From Fragilariopsis cylindrus CCMP1102 (lineage: Eukaryota; Bacillariophyta; Bacillariophyceae; Bacillariales; Bacillariaceae): 64,000 nucleotides of DNA. Position numbers and translations under genes: made by a program. The notes under the pieces are model-generated. The model saw nothing but the letters and a program-made list of their open reading frames with translations, was not told the origin of the DNA and ran no database searches. How positions within the stretch are numbered: position 1 is the stretch's first letter; every line of letters starts with the position of its first letter. Where the stretch lies: NCBI GenBank assembly GCA_900095095.1, contig FMBT01000289.1, positions 992,001 to 1,056,000 on the forward strand, given 5' to 3'. This document shows positions 32,101-44,091 of the stretch, one piece after another.

Positions 32101-32436
32101 AGCTCAGAAGATGACGGGTCTCTCACTCGTAATGGCGACGACGAAACTACTTTTACCAAAAGAAGCTCAGAAGATGACGGGTCTCTCACTCGTAATGGCG
32201 ATGACGAAACTACTTTTACCAAAAGAAGCTCAGAAGATGACGGGTCTGTTACTCGTGCGGATGACGACGAGACTGCTGCTGCGTCGAAAAAAAGCTCAGA
32301 ATACGAGCAAGACGAGAGTGATGATGGGTCTGTTACTCGTGCGGATGACGACGAGACTGCTGCTGCGTCGAAACGCAGCTCTGGCGGGTCGGTTTTGGAT
32401 GAAGACGAACAAGAAAGTGAAGGGAGCGAGGAATAA
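26191..32436 (+). CDS. SCC3: cohesin subunit SCC3/STAG
   Basis: Subunit of the cohesin ring complex that binds the kleisin and DNA. I read four exons: 26191-26342, 26758-29049, 29200-30889 and 31036-32436, all in phase, giving 1844 residues. The STAG core is clear: VFIHRYRDANERIRRDCLRS, IFLVDTYLKYFGWMASDKSP, SVRIAALEGL at about 28455-28650, with HEAT-like helices after it. The N terminus is basic with SRSRKQS and then very acidic (Asp/Glu runs) with Lys tracts. Intron 29050-29199 is exactly 150 nt and has no stop, so it hides in the open frame; splicing gives AKWCAIRLCDSS. Intron 30890-31035 is clear because the unspliced frame stops at 30943. The C terminus holds 21-residue repeats rich in SSEDDGSLTRNGDDETTFTK, far longer and more acidic than in animal STAG proteins. 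Confidence 0.9.
26421..26473. repeat. (GATTT)n microsatellite in SCC3 intron 1
   Basis: About ten perfect GATTT units in the first intron of the SCC3 gene. Confidence 0.92.
31924..32382 (+). repeat. 63-bp coding tandem repeat at SCC3 C terminus
   Basis: Five near-identical 63-bp units start at 31924, 31987, 32050, 32113 and 32176, followed by two diverged units at 32239 and 32323; a weaker related unit lies near 31813. Each encodes 21 residues with Ser/Thr next to Asp/Glu, like casein-kinase-2 sites. The open frames in other phases and on the opposite strand here are artefacts of the repeat. Confidence 0.93.
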
Positions 32437-33105
32437 AAAAGATCTTCGAAGAGAACGGACGAAGAACTGTTAGCTGGCTTAGCCACATGGCTTATCCTCT
32501 CTTTTTCACTTTTCACGTCTCATTATCGTGGAGAAATCAAAAAAAATTCTAGGAAAATTTCAGAGAAAAAAGAGGAGATCAGTCAACTAAGAGTTAATGA
32601 TTATAAAATCTATATATTTATGGGGAGAAAATATGTTCAGTTTCTGTGTTGACATAGAGATTTTATCATTCCTTCTAGCTCTAGATAGAATGTAGAAACA
32701 TGCGCTAGCCGAATAACAATACAGGTAGACTTGAAGAGAAAAATTACGAGAACTTACTCAAGAAGTGAATCTGCTTTACCTCAAGCAGTGCTATAAATAT
32801 ATAGTCCTATATATATGTGATATGTGTGTGTGTGTGATATATATATATATATATATATATACATAAATAATGGAAGGTGGATGTATTATCAACACTGATT
32901 AAACTAGAGACAAAACGATTTAAATTATTTGATTAATTTTGGAATCCAAATTGCATTATTTTTAAAATTAAATGATATTATCTAATACAGCACTATTATG
33001 TTTTCAACTATTGCATTTATTAGTGGGTAAAAATTATCGGAAAAAATGTAGACAAGAATATATATTGGCCTCACAACTATTCAACTGCTCGAATCTTTCT
33101 ACGAG
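32437..33105. other. convergent intergenic gap with TG/TA run
   Basis: The 669-bp gap between SCC3 and the TBC gene. It contains a compound (TG)n(TA)n run at about 32820-32861 and is otherwise AT-rich. No gene is seen. Confidence 0.5.
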
Positions 33106-36100
33106 CTAGTTCGGGTTCTTCATTACTTCATCCTCCAATTCTTGTAGCATTCTATTGGTCACTTTTATATTTAGGGCACATGGAATAAGAATGTCAGGAC
33201 GGAGTAAGGTAGCGTCAGGGATTGTATTCAGATAAACCATCATACCCTCAAGCTCATGATTCAATAATGTAGGCTGGCTCAGAAATAGAAGTGCAGTTCC
33301 GACACGGAAGAAAATTTTGAAGCTTCTCTCAACAAGCCATATATCCCACATGTGACAGACAGTGGCCGAAGGCATAGATGGCAGATAAAGAAATAAAGTT
33401 TGAAACCACCCGAGGGCGAATAATCCAACATTTAGATCATGGTGCTCAAAGTGGTCAAAAAGGACTGGTAGTTTAATTTGGACAAGTCTCTCAAACACTC
33501 GGCAGCAGGTCTTAAGGCATCGTAGCTCAGGGAAGTACATATGCTTCAGATTGTAATTCACGAAAAATACGTCCATTACTCGCACAATTGTTTCTTCAAC
33601 AATATGATTTGAATCGATTTCATTGTAAATCGCTTCAATATTATCGCCATTGACCGGCAAGCTCATTTGATACGTTGACGCAGTTGTGATGACCGAGGGC
33701 AATTTATTGTTTGCTGCATTCAATCTAATCGTGTCTTGAAGGATTCTGAGAAGGTGAGCAACAATGTAGTCCATACCTTGACAGTATCCGATATCTTCAT
33801 ATGTGGCTGCCAATGAATGTAGGATAAAGCTAAGTTTGTTCTGGAGATCTTTCTTGACATGCACTGAGAGAGAATTTCCGCTCAAAGCTATATCTTCATC
33901 AGAAATATCAATAGAAGCTGATGTATGATTTTCCTGGGGATGTTCAGAATCATTAATGCTTCCCACAAAGCTACCTTTTGGTGAAGCTGCACCCCAATCA
34001 CTCACTGTGTCCGTTGGACTTTCACTCACTTCACTTTTTACCGACACATCAGCATAGTCACCATAGTCCTTGTTGATTTTCCATTGAGGGGAGCTTATAC
34101 TTTCTCCTCCTCCTCCTTTTACACCATGCTTCATTAATCGATTATGTCCCCACGGAACCAATGCTGTTACAATAGAATCTGATTGAAACCTAGCCCCACT
34201 CTTATGCGGTGGCATATTACCAAACGAGCGAAGAATGTCGCGTTGGATGACATGATGCCATTTCCCTTCTTCTCCTGTTTGTTCCAGTTCTTTCAATCCA
34301 TCATTCCCACAGAATTGTTTCTCGCGACTGCGTACATCGCATTTCTCCAAAGAAATCCAAATCCAAAACGCCGGTCGAATACTCGCGTCGATTCCTCCAG
34401 TTCTCACTGCATCTTGCATTAGCATGTGCTCATTTTCTGCAACAACACGACCAGAGAATCGATTAACTGTTTTCATCCTACATATTGCAACAGGATCACC
34501 GAGGAAGGATAAAAAAGCGACAAGAATCCTAGGCACTTCCAAAACGCCCGCTTCAAACGGACTTGGATGACTTTCGGGAACCTTGCATCGTTTACCCAGA
34601 TCTTCCTCTGTCCCAATAGGAAGATTCTCTACTGAAACGATCTTCTCTACTGAAACGATCTTCTCTACTGCAACGATCTTCTCAACTGAAACGAGCTTTC
34701 TTAACGCTTTCATTTCAGCGTCGCATGAGCCCCTTACTTGATAGACAAAGTCCACAAGTAGTTCCGCTTTGTCCTCAAGCTGCTCAAATAGAAGCTCCTG
34801 CATGGTTTTCGGAGTCTCTTCTTTATTTTTCTGAAATGAAGATGAAACAATCATATCAAGGAATGGGTTGCTGTCACCGAATGGAGATGGGATCTTCGTA
34901 TTCTTACTGGCCATGTAAACAAAACTTACAAAATTTGCAGCTAGTACTTTGTTGTTCAATTTGAGGGAAGCTTCTGAAAGAATCACTGGTTTCAGTGTAG
35001 GGCGTTGTTTGTTTTCCGAGCAATCGTCAACTGAGTTTTCGACAGATGATTCCGCAGACGTCACAGTAGATAATGCCTTATCAATGGGGCTCACTACAGA
35101 ATCACAGAAACGCAAGCTATGCTTCGACTCCATGGAAGCTTCATTGACACTATCTGCCACATATCTGCTCATGCAATTAAAATGATCATCGGTTTCAAGG
35201 AGTGAGCGAGCAGCCTCCGAAAGATCTATATCCGTTTCTTGTACAGTCAATTCTTTCTTAAGGACTTCTCTCGAAAACCAAGAGAGAGACTCGAATTCAG
35301 CAGAAACAGATATTTTGCACGAGTCTATACTTTTCCTATCAGGGGAGAATGTTTCATCAAATGTTTTCGCAGCAGCAGAACTTGCCATCGCCACTTTGTC
35401 CGCCATTTTATAGGCAGATAGTTTAGCTTCCGTACTGCTTAGTTGATTCATTTTCTCGTTCGAATCTTTCCCTGACTTTGCTGACCTAGTACTCGACTTG
35501 GGTGAGGAAAAAAGGCTTGACTCGATTTTTTTCTGCACGTGCACGGGGGATTCAAGTGCTTCAACTTTTATGTAACAATCCTGTTTAATTTGGGTACTAC
35601 CGTCAGAAGCATCCGATATTTCGGTTTTAGTTTTGAAGAATTCCTCTTTCTCAACATCGTTCTCTACTTCTTCTACAGTCTCTCCTGAAAAGCTGTCTAT
35701 AATTTTATCTCCAACCAATAAAATGTCAGAATTTTCGTTCGTATTCTCAGATTCTACATGTGGAATATCTGAACGGTCCACTTGATCTTCAGAACTATCA
35801 ATTTTCCCTTCTTCGCTAAGTGGAGAGACAAATGAATCAATTTCTGGAAAGCCTTGGTACTGCTCTTCCAAGCGTTCCACCAATCCAATTGCGTCTGCCA
35901 CCTCCTTTCGCCACAAATTACTTTCAGGCACAGCTTCCAGTCCTTGATTGTTTCGAATATCTTCTATAGTTGAAGTTGTTCGTGATGTGGAAGATATCGA
36001 TTGAAATAAATCGTTCTCTTTACAGTGATTGTCCTCTTTGTCTACTTCCTTTACTAAAGCACTTGACAACGGGGAAACTTGATCCTCTATATGGGAAACT

Positions 36101-39100
36101 ACTTGATTTACATCAACACATGCTGCACGATTTATGCAGGCTAGCTCATTTTTCTCAGAAGAAAGTTCTACCTCGGTAAAGCCTTCTTTATCTTGATGTA
36201 CTTGAGCTCGGAATACGTCTTCATTATCTTCACAAAATGCAGGATATTCATCACCGATCGAGATTATTTCATTTTCGTCACCAACTTGGGTTTCTTCGTA
36301 TTGCTTGATCATACAACTTTCATTCGTTTCAGGTCTTCCTACGTCAGCATCTATTGTTGTATTGATAGGAACCGATCCATTTCCATCTTGAGTAAAAGAT
36401 GAATCACACCGAGGTACTTCAATTTCAATACTGTTATCCATCATTTTATTCTTAATCTCAAAAGTCTCATCATTACTACCCAGCTGTACTGAATCAAAAT
36501 GAAAGTATTCAGATGACTCCTCAAGAGCTTCTGGTTCTGCCTTAACAAGACTTTCTTTCATTGATGCAATGTAATCTCTGGCCCTTTTCTGGTCATCTTC
36601 CCATTTCTTCACCTTCTCAGCAGGCGGAGGGGCGAGAAGTGGAACGTTCTTGTCACGAGAACTTGATTTCGATTTCTTCTTCTTGGTTTTCCTCCTAGCT
36701 GGGGCACCAGGAGGTGGTGGAGGAGGAATTGCCATTTTCAATGATTCGAGAGTAGCAGGGACGACAACATCGGGCTGCGCATCATTGGAAGGGATAGGGA
36801 TAAGACTTTCCACGGGAGGAGAGATTGCCTCATTTTCTTTAATTCTTCTTTCCACCTTCACTTCTTCGTCAATACCTGTATTTTGATCATCTTCAACAAT
36901 CGTTTCAACTACATCATCATCATCATCGGAGTTCTGATGCGCGCTTGGTGTTGATGCTGCAATAGCGGCAACCTCTAGGGTTGGGACATTATTTGAAGAA
37001 ATAAGACCTTCCTCACGAGGAGAAGTCACATCCGTTTCATTGGTTTCTATCTCTTCTTCATCTTCGTCATCACTGTTTTGTCCAATATATTTAACATTCG
37101 TTACAACTTCTTCGTCATCAGAGCTCTCTTTTTCTTCTTGGTTTGTCACCTCACTGTCATCATCAACTGAATCTTCGTCAGGCTCTACACATGCATACAT
37201 CTTCAGTCTATTTTCTAATGAAACACTGTCATTAGCTATAGTGCCCTCGCCAGAATTTGAGTTTGAAACTTCGCCGATCAAGGGCTCGTCATCTTTTTGG
37301 ACGATGTTGCTTTCCGTTTTAATGTGTTCTTCAGCTTGCGCAATTTTCTCTCGGGCTTCAAACATCTGACATCTCTCGTCTTCTGTTAAAGCGCGTGTTT
37401 CCATTCCTTCCATCATCATTTTTACAAAATGACTTTCAGCATCTATGTCTATGACAAGCTTTGACATGGAAGTTTCAGAAAAGCCAGGCTCTGTACCGGC
37501 TGCCCATGACGATGTGTCAAATGTGTCAATCTTGTTCTGGAGGTCATCTTCGAGAGTCGGATCCTGATATCCATATGGTGAGAAGGATTTCTTGCTCCCT
37601 TGTAATTGTAGAGAAGAAATTTGACCACTTGTGTGCATAGTTGCTTCATTGTCTGACGGGATTATAATTTGTTCTTTCGTAGGAACATCTAAGCTTGGAT
37701 TTTTTTGTTCGTCGACGACCTTGTCTTTTCTCTCGGTTTGTGTCAAATGGTTTTCGGCATTATCTGACATTTCTTCTTTGCCTTCTGTTAGATTACTGGA
37801 TTTCTTTTCTTCCGTCATTAGGCCTGCAAAGTGATTTTTAGAATCTTCGTTTGCAGCAAGCTTTGACAACGATATACTAGAGAATTCAGCATCCGTACCA
37901 GCAACCCATGAAGTTGTGTCAAACATATCGACTACATCGGGTTGTAATGTAGTTGAAAATGCGGCATCGATATTTGAAAACCGTGCTGCGGATAAATCCC
38001 ATGGAGAGTTTTCGACAGGCGACTCCACCGGCGTGGCAATCGATTCAGCATCTTTTTCCTTCATTTCGTCGATTGTTTCAACTAATGAACCCAGATTGTG
38101 TTCAATTTTCTCTTCCTTCTTTTGGTCGACATGCTCATCACAGCAGTCGATTCCGAAGGAAGATTTATCACTAAATTCTGATTCTACCTCCTTGTTGGTG
38201 GGAGAAGTACATAAGGATGCAATAAAATCTCCCGACGGGAGATAGTCGTTGATTGATCCCATATTAAAACCACCAACTGAAACTTCAGACTCGATCATTT
38301 CCAACGGAGGATCTCCGTATTCATCATAGTCACCACTGTGTTTTTCTAAACTTTTTTGCGACAGATCGATTACTTCCTTTGAATTTTCTTCTACTACTGT
38401 TGAAGATTCATCCTCAACGACTGGCATCATTTCGACATCGTTATCATTTAAATTTTCCTCTACAGTTGAAAATTTATCCTCGACGACTGGTATCGTTTCG
38501 ACATCTACATCAGCGGTTTTGATTGATAAGCAGTTATCATGATTTGGTGACGAAACTCTATCCGAAATATCCGTCTTCAATTGTTCCTTCTTAGTTTCGT
38601 TGATCTCGTTGTTGTCTACTGTCATTTTTTCCTTCCCTTCCAATTGGTTGCCTTCGTCAGGTTCTTGTATACGGTTATGAATTGGCTTTTGTAACGTAGG
38701 TTCTATCACATCTTGCGTTGGGGGTGAACCGGATGGTTTACTACTTCTTGTTCTATTGGTCCTACCCGATAGATGTTGAAGCGACGCTGGTGTAGTTAAC
38801 GAGAACACAGACATCTTTGATTTTTTTGAAGGAACTCTCTTGACGCCAGCTAATTTATCCGCCATAATCTGAGAAAATGGACTTCGTCCCGTTGCCGCCG
38901 CTGCCTTACTGACTGTGCCTTTTTCCAAATCCGAACATTCCTTCGATTGACTTTTCTTCGAAGACGGGGAGAAACGCGGCCTCGATAATGAGCGGGAGCG
39001 ACGTCTCGATGCTAGAAACTGCGAGGTTACCGGTTTTTTATCATCATTATCTTTAGTAGTAGTAGTAGTGGTAGCTACCTCTTCCTTTTTCCTTTTTTCC

Positions 39101-39308
39101 TGAAGATTAGAGCCTGATGTTGATCGGATTGGTAACTTGGGAAGAGGCTTACTGGCATATGACGGCGGACGCACTACTTTAGAAGGAGCAGATGCTTTCG
39201 AATCTTCTGAAAGAGTTCTAGTGCGCGATAGCGACCGACCCAGGTCTGATCGTTTGGTAAACCTACTTCGACGATAATTGTTTTGTTGTGGCTCTTGTTT
39301 TGAGGTAT

Positions 39309-39344
<36 letters not shown>

Positions 39345-39990
39345 ATATGTTTTCATATTTTTTAGGAGCAATAATTCCTTTTGTAGAAACACTACCCACT
39401 GACCCCATATCATCGTCCGATGGGTCCATAGTCGATGACCGATTGTCCAACGCCAGTTTGCGACTGTTGATATTTTGATTGCTACTGGTACTGTTCTTCG
39501 TCACATTGCTTCGAACAGTAGAAGAAGATTCCACTGAGTTGTCCTCCGAGAGTTTCGATACGAGTGACCGAGAATTTCCTTTTTGGTCTGGATAAAGGGC
39601 TGACGGTATTTCAGATTCATCGGAAGGTGACGTCGTAACGTATCGTATTTGTTTTTGTGACTTGACTGCTCTAGCTTTTTGTGCTGTTGACATTAAACTA
39701 TTTTTGCTATCGTCAGAAGGACTTGTCGTTACAGTATTGATATCTCTTGTTGTTGTTGTTATTTTGGAGTCTTCAGAAAAAGGGCTACTTGTCGCTGCAT
39801 TGTTCCTGGGTGAACGAGATCTGGTCGACTTAAATGCATTAGCCTTTCGCGCTGAGGAAGTGATAACATTCGTACTATTCACAGAAGAAGAAGAAGAATG
39901 CTCCTTCCTCCTATAGGTTTTAGTGGGGATTCTAGAAATAGGTCTTCCCGCAAACGGAATACTTGAAACTGTTTTCTCTTCGTCTGCCAT
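33106..39990 (-). CDS. giant TBC-domain (Rab-GAP) protein
   Basis: 2294 residues in one exon. The last third is a TBC domain, which speeds GTP hydrolysis by Rab GTPases in membrane traffic. Both catalytic fingers are present: the Arg finger in VIQRDILRSFGN (about 34210-34245) and the Gln finger in YCQGMDYIV (about 33760-33785), followed by FFVNYNLKHMYFPEL and LPVLFDHFEHHDL. The domain is interrupted by a charged, Ser-rich insertion of roughly 130 residues between the fingers. The preceding 1600 or so residues are Ser/Glu/Asp-rich and disordered, with low-complexity Thr and Pro runs (AIPPPPPPGAPARRKTKKKK). Repeated short motifs occur in it, including two copies of a DTxSWxAGT segment and a VEKIVS run. 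Start MADEEK is the first ATG. Compared with usual TBC proteins of 400-1200 residues it is very long. Confidence 0.85.
34629..34695 (-). repeat. 18-bp coding repeat in the TBC gene
   Basis: Four tandem units encode VEKIV(S/A) or a variant. This is a short periodic segment just before the conserved region of the TBC protein. Confidence 0.85.
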
Positions 39991-41396
39991 GTTATGACAA
40001 GAATTCTTTTAATTGATATAATTGCCAGTCGACAACAGCTATATTTTCTTTTCCAATTTTACCACTAACGAACGAACGATAGATTATAATAATGATGGAA
40101 CAGTACCAAAACTAGGATAGAGTAGTAACGATGTACGATCCTACGGTATCAGTATGTGTCTATCGATTGATGTTGTTATTTACAAGTATGTGAAGTTCTG
40201 AGATTGCTTGTGAAGATTTATCCTATTATTTCCTTCGTTCGTGTTTAGTACAATTTTCGAATTTTACAGTTGAAAAATAGCCGTTTAATTGGAGGATAGA
40301 CGTGTAAAAAATAAAGAATTTAAAAATGAGATGCCTCATTATTTTCGAATTTTCCATGAATTTGATCGCTCATTCTTGTCGCGTGCATTATACTGGTGAC
40401 ACGCGCATGCAATCATGATGAACTTCGTGCGATCTAATGGGATGTTGATGCAAAGTGCACACAAGTACAAGTACAAGCACAAGTACAGTCCAATTGTGAA
40501 GCTCTTTTAGATACAATATCTTCTACTAATAATCAATTATGATAGGTCTATTAGGGACTGACTGCAAGCATGTTTATGCTAGTGTAAAAAAGCCAAAATG
40601 GATCATTTGGATAATTTGAGAATTGCTATACCGGTATGCTATGCTATGCTATGCTATGCTATGCTATGCTATGCTCAGATGATATGATAAGGTTCTAGAA
40701 TAGAAAGACTCCAATTTAACAGCTTTTGAGCAGACCGCTATACACAATTATTTCTTCATGTATAAGGAGGTTGAATACTTAAAATAGATGAATATCAACA
40801 ATGGATGGAATGACTAATGCAAATATAACCACAACTGAAGAAGAAGATGCATTGTTGATCCACGATGATGGAACATATCCAGCCAGCGGCCACAATGAAA
40901 GGAAACTCCAAGCAGTTGGAGACATGCTGAGGGAATGGTCAACTTTTACCGTGATTTGTGGCCACCAATTACCAGAGACAATTGCTCCATTAAAGATATT
41001 AGTAATGAAGAAAGGTAGTATGGAGTCCCAAACAACAAAATGAGAGTAGAAGAATGAAGCAATTGAACCATCACCACCAGATCCAGTCCAGAATGTACTT
41101 GAAGTACTAGTTATCACTAGTACTGGCATACACGATTATCATCTTTCTGTTAATACTATATTGCATTACAAGTGTGTGAGGTCCTGAAAAACATAGTGTT
41201 CGAGATAAGAAGGCAAGATAGGAAAGGAATTGTGACGAATCAATCAGGTTCTTTGTTCAGTAAGAATGTACATTGCGTACTGTAATAGTCGCGCGGCAAA
41301 TAACTAAGCTAATAGATGATGGCCCTCTATATCGCCTTCCGCTCTGTCTACCACTGTCTATATACCTGAAGAACACAGAACACTCAAACAAAGGCA
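39991..41396. other. 1.4-kb divergent intergenic region
   Basis: Lies between the TBC and glycosyltransferase-like genes. It has a (TATGC)n run at 40635-40675 and overlapping short frames on both strands at 40779-41129 that I could not support as genes. The rest is AT-rich. Confidence 0.45.
40635..40675. repeat. (TATGC)n microsatellite
   Basis: About eight perfect TATGC units in the region between the TBC and glycosyltransferase-like genes. Confidence 0.92.
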
Positions 41397-42263
41397 ATGG
41401 CGACACAGACGAACGACGAACAACGGTTGGCGAGATTGATAGTCGTTGCTCCGACCTACTATTATGATACAACTGATATTCGTTATCGTCTAGGACTTGA
41501 ATCCTGTCAACAAGCCGCAGAACACAAAATCCAGCTTGTTCTGGTTGACGCATCCCCGTCACATACGATCCGAGATGGACTCGAAGAGGCTGGATGTGGT
41601 TTTGTTATGGTGATACCTCAAACATCAAAGGGAAAAAAGGGCGCTGCTTTGAGAGAGGGCATTGCTAAAGCCCTCATCTTATTAAAACACAACGACGACG
41701 ACGACGACGACTGCGAGAATGGCACAGCTGTGATCGGGTTTCAAGAATTAGAAAAAGTTGATATGATTCGTCATTGGAAGTCGATCGCAGGAAGTTTATT
41801 GATCAAGTCATCTGATATTGTTGCTGTAAGACGCGACAACGAAATGTTTCGTAATTCGTATCCAATCGAACAATTCCATGCAGAACAGTTCGCGAATATG
41901 TTTTTGGATTCATTGGCCAATAAAATCGGTTTACCAACACCAATCGATTGGACGGCTGGACCGGTCGCATTCAAAGCTTCAGTCGCTCATCGATGGTTAT
42001 CTTATAAGGGTGAAGTATGGGATGCACAACTCGTACCAATTATAGAGGCCTTCATAGAGGGTGCAAAGATCTCGTCCTTTGATGTCACCTATCGTCATCC
42101 AGAATCAATGAAGGAACAAGAAGAAGGAAACCCAATATTTAACGAAAAAAGATTACATCAACTTAATTTTTTGTCAAATACAGTAGGTAAACGAATGATA
42201 GAGGTGGCGGCGGCAGCAGCAGCGGGGGCAGTGAAAACTGGGGTAGAAAATACCAATAAATAA
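41397..42263 (+). CDS. glycosyltransferase-like (GT-A fold type) protein
   Basis: 288 residues. The N-terminal half has the layout of family 2-like glycosyltransferases: strand IVVAPTYY, then LVLVDASPSHTIRDGLEEAG, then TSKGKKGAALREGIAKAL, a motif of nucleotide-sugar enzymes. Where a DxD metal site is expected the sequence reads VIGFQELEKVDMI, so the acidic pair is degenerate and activity is uncertain. The C-terminal half has WTAGPVAFKASVAHRWLSYKG and EVWDAQLVPIIEAFIEGAKI. An Asp run (DDDDDD) sits in the middle. No signal peptide or membrane segment is seen, so it is probably cytosolic. The fold call is by motif order only. It ends 142 bp from the convergent zinc/Sel1 gene. Confidence 0.6.
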   Translation: MATQTNDEQRLARLIVVAPTYYYDTTDIRYRLGLESCQQAAEHKIQLVLVDASPSHTIRDGLEEAGCGFVMVIPQTSKGKKGAALREGIAKALILLKHNDDDDDDCENGTAVIGFQELEKVDMIRHWKSIAGSLLIKSSDIVAVRRDNEMFRNSYPIEQFHAEQFANMFLDSLANKIGLPTPIDWTAGPVAFKASVAHRWLSYKGEVWDAQLVPIIEAFIEGAKISSFDVTYRHPESMKEQEEGNPIFNEKRLHQLNFLSNTVGKRMIEVAAAAAAGAVKTGVENTNK

Positions 42264-42405
42264 TTGAAATCGGTGGAGCCAACGTCAAGCGTAGAAAAAC
42301 TATCTATAATCAAATTGCTAGCTCTTGATATATTCATGCTCATTACAAACGGATCATCCAGAAAAAGTAAAGGCTGTTTCTACCTGTGTTTTATTAGCAG
42401 TTCTA

Positions 42406-44091
42406 TTAAGAAAACGTTATGGTCCTGGTAGCTGCGATTTGTTCCCCTATAACAGTGTTGAGTTCACCCATCAAGTCCTGGGCATCTCCCACACCATCTC
42501 CGCCAAATGCTATGACCCTTCGAAGGTCGTCCTCACATAAACCACATTTTACTGGGTCAAAACCGTTTGGTTTCTTCTGTCGGAGATTTGCCTTGGCCCG
42601 CCGGAGCAAACTTTTTCCATGAGAAGAATCCAGGGTAAGAGCTTCCGTGGCAGCAAGCGCGGCCTCAGAATACTTTACTTGACGTATCAGGGACTCCGCC
42701 TTATTAGAATGTATATTGACGTGCTCATTGAGCTGTTCTAGAGGACATACTTCAAAAAATATAGGAAACAACTCGAGCGCCTTATTGTACTCTCTAACAG
42801 CCTCGTCATATCTTTTTAAACCAAAATATCGATTTCCTTTCTTCTTGATTGACATGATCTTCTTGAACGTATCTGGTCCAACTTTTCTAAATCTACCCTT
42901 CTTTTTCTGACATTCTGGATGCAGTCGTTTATACTCTTTTGCATCTTCCAACCCTCTGCCCCAGGGACCTGTCCAAACGTTATCATCAATTTGGAGGAAA
43001 TTATTGCTCTCGCACCACGCTATATCCTTCCCTTCAATACTGCCATCAGGACGGACGAAGGTGATTTGATTCGTCCTTCTCTCTACTTCTTCCTCCTCTA
43101 ACTTCTGGCGAAAAAAAGAAGAAATTGCTAAACTTTTTTCTGAAAGGGAATCTGGGTCCAAATTAACCAATGTTTCATGGTCATTCTTTCGATGCGGAGG
43201 AACACCAGAGTTGTCGGATATGTATATATCCATAGATTTTCTTATTTCTTTTAAAGTCCCGGCAGCTTGTTCATTACCTTGTGATGCTGCTTTCTTCAAG
43301 AAAGGTATGGCTTCGACAGAATCCCCTTTCTCATAAAGTAACATTCCTGTCATGAAGTGGGCGCATTCGTCATTGCCTTCTCCTTCAGAGGCCTTTTTAA
43401 ACCAGGAGAATGCTTTCTCTTTTGAAGCATCTACTCCTTTACCGTGGAGGTAGCGGAATCCTAGATGTAGTTGAGATATCGGAAAACCTTGTTTTGCAGC
43501 TTTCCGGTACCATCGGAACGACAGGTCGTGCTTACCCTGTTGTTCGTAATGAAAAGCAAGTGTATTTTCTCCTTTGGCATTTCCAGCTTTGGCGGACTTC
43601 TTGTACCAATGCAGCGCTTGGGGTTCAGATATGGGTATGCCATTCCCTTCTTCGTACATACAACCCAGTAAAAAGAAGGCAGACGAATATCCCCGTTCGG
43701 CACAAAGGGTGGCAAGTCGAAGTGCTTCTTGGCCATTCGAAGCAAGTTCTTCTGGTGAATCGGTATCAATTAAAGTGCAGGCGTGGGAGTACTGTGCCCA
43801 AGCTTTTCCATCCAGGACGTGCTTCATGATTCGTTCATGAGATTCTTTGCTGTTGGTGAACACAGTCGGTTTCTTACACAGTGGGCATTTGTCAATATCA
43901 CAGAGCGCAGTTGTCGTTGTCACACCATTCTCTTTAGTCGTTATCGGCGCTGACAAACAATGGCAAATAAGTTTTCCACAACAACCAAGCCGAATATTCT
44001 CTATGCCACGCCAAGTCAACTTGGGGATCGGTTTCTTGCAAACTGGGCAAGGCCCATCACCGCCAATTGAAAGATCATCGTCAGTCTCCAT
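42406..44091 (-). CDS. zinc-finger, Sel1-repeat and TPR protein
   Basis: 561 residues. The N terminus has a RING-like zinc region of paired Cys: CPVCKKP, then LGCCGKLICHC, then CPLCKKP (about residues 15-75). Sel1-like repeats follow at about 115-290, with the typical AxxxLGxxYxxGxGVxxDxxKAxxWxxKAA pattern visible in SSAFFLLGCMYEEGNGIP and SQLHLGFRYLHGKGVD. The C-terminal part has three TPR-like helices (about 410-520: KKKGNRYFGLKRYDEAVREY, AALAATEALTLDSSHGKSLL). Sel1 and TPR repeats mount protein complexes; the zinc region hints at a ubiquitin-ligase role, which is inference. Proteins with this layout are common in diatom genomes as I recall. It is head-to-head with the PPR gene, 378 bp away. 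Confidence 0.8.
   Translation of the reverse strand: METDDDLSIGGDGPCPVCKKPIPKLTWRGIENIRLGCCGKLICHCLSAPITTKENGVTTTTALCDIDKCPLCKKPTVFTNSKESHERIMKHVLDGKAWAQYSHACTLIDTDSPEELASNGQEALRLATLCAERGYSSAFFLLGCMYEEGNGIPISEPQALHWYKKSAKAGNAKGENTLAFHYEQQGKHDLSFRWYRKAAKQGFPISQLHLGFRYLHGKGVDASKEKAFSWFKKASEGEGNDECAHFMTGMLLYEKGDSVEAIPFLKKAASQGNEQAAGTLKEIRKSMDIYISDNSGVPPHRKNDHETLVNLDPDSLSEKSLAISSFFRQKLEEEEVERRTNQITFVRPDGSIEGKDIAWCESNNFLQIDDNVWTGPWGRGLEDAKEYKRLHPECQKKKGRFRKVGPDTFKKIMSIKKKGNRYFGLKRYDEAVREYNKALELFPIFFEVCPLEQLNEHVNIHSNKAESLIRQVKYSEAALAATEALTLDSSHGKSLLRRAKANLRQKKPNGFDPVKCGLCEDDLRRVIAFGGDGVGDAQDLMGELNTVIGEQIAATRTITFS

Noticed and set aside
31924-32382. CRISPR-like regular repeat
   Set aside because: Units abut without unique spacers and lie in frame in a coding exon of a eukaryotic gene.
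31880-32516. Long frames on both strands in the SCC3 tail
   Set aside because: Periodic by-products of the 63-bp repeat in other phases, with no start context or domain.
40779-41129. Overlapping frames on both strands (116 and 80 residues)
   Set aside because: Neither shows a family motif, and only one could be real; too short to support without transcripts.
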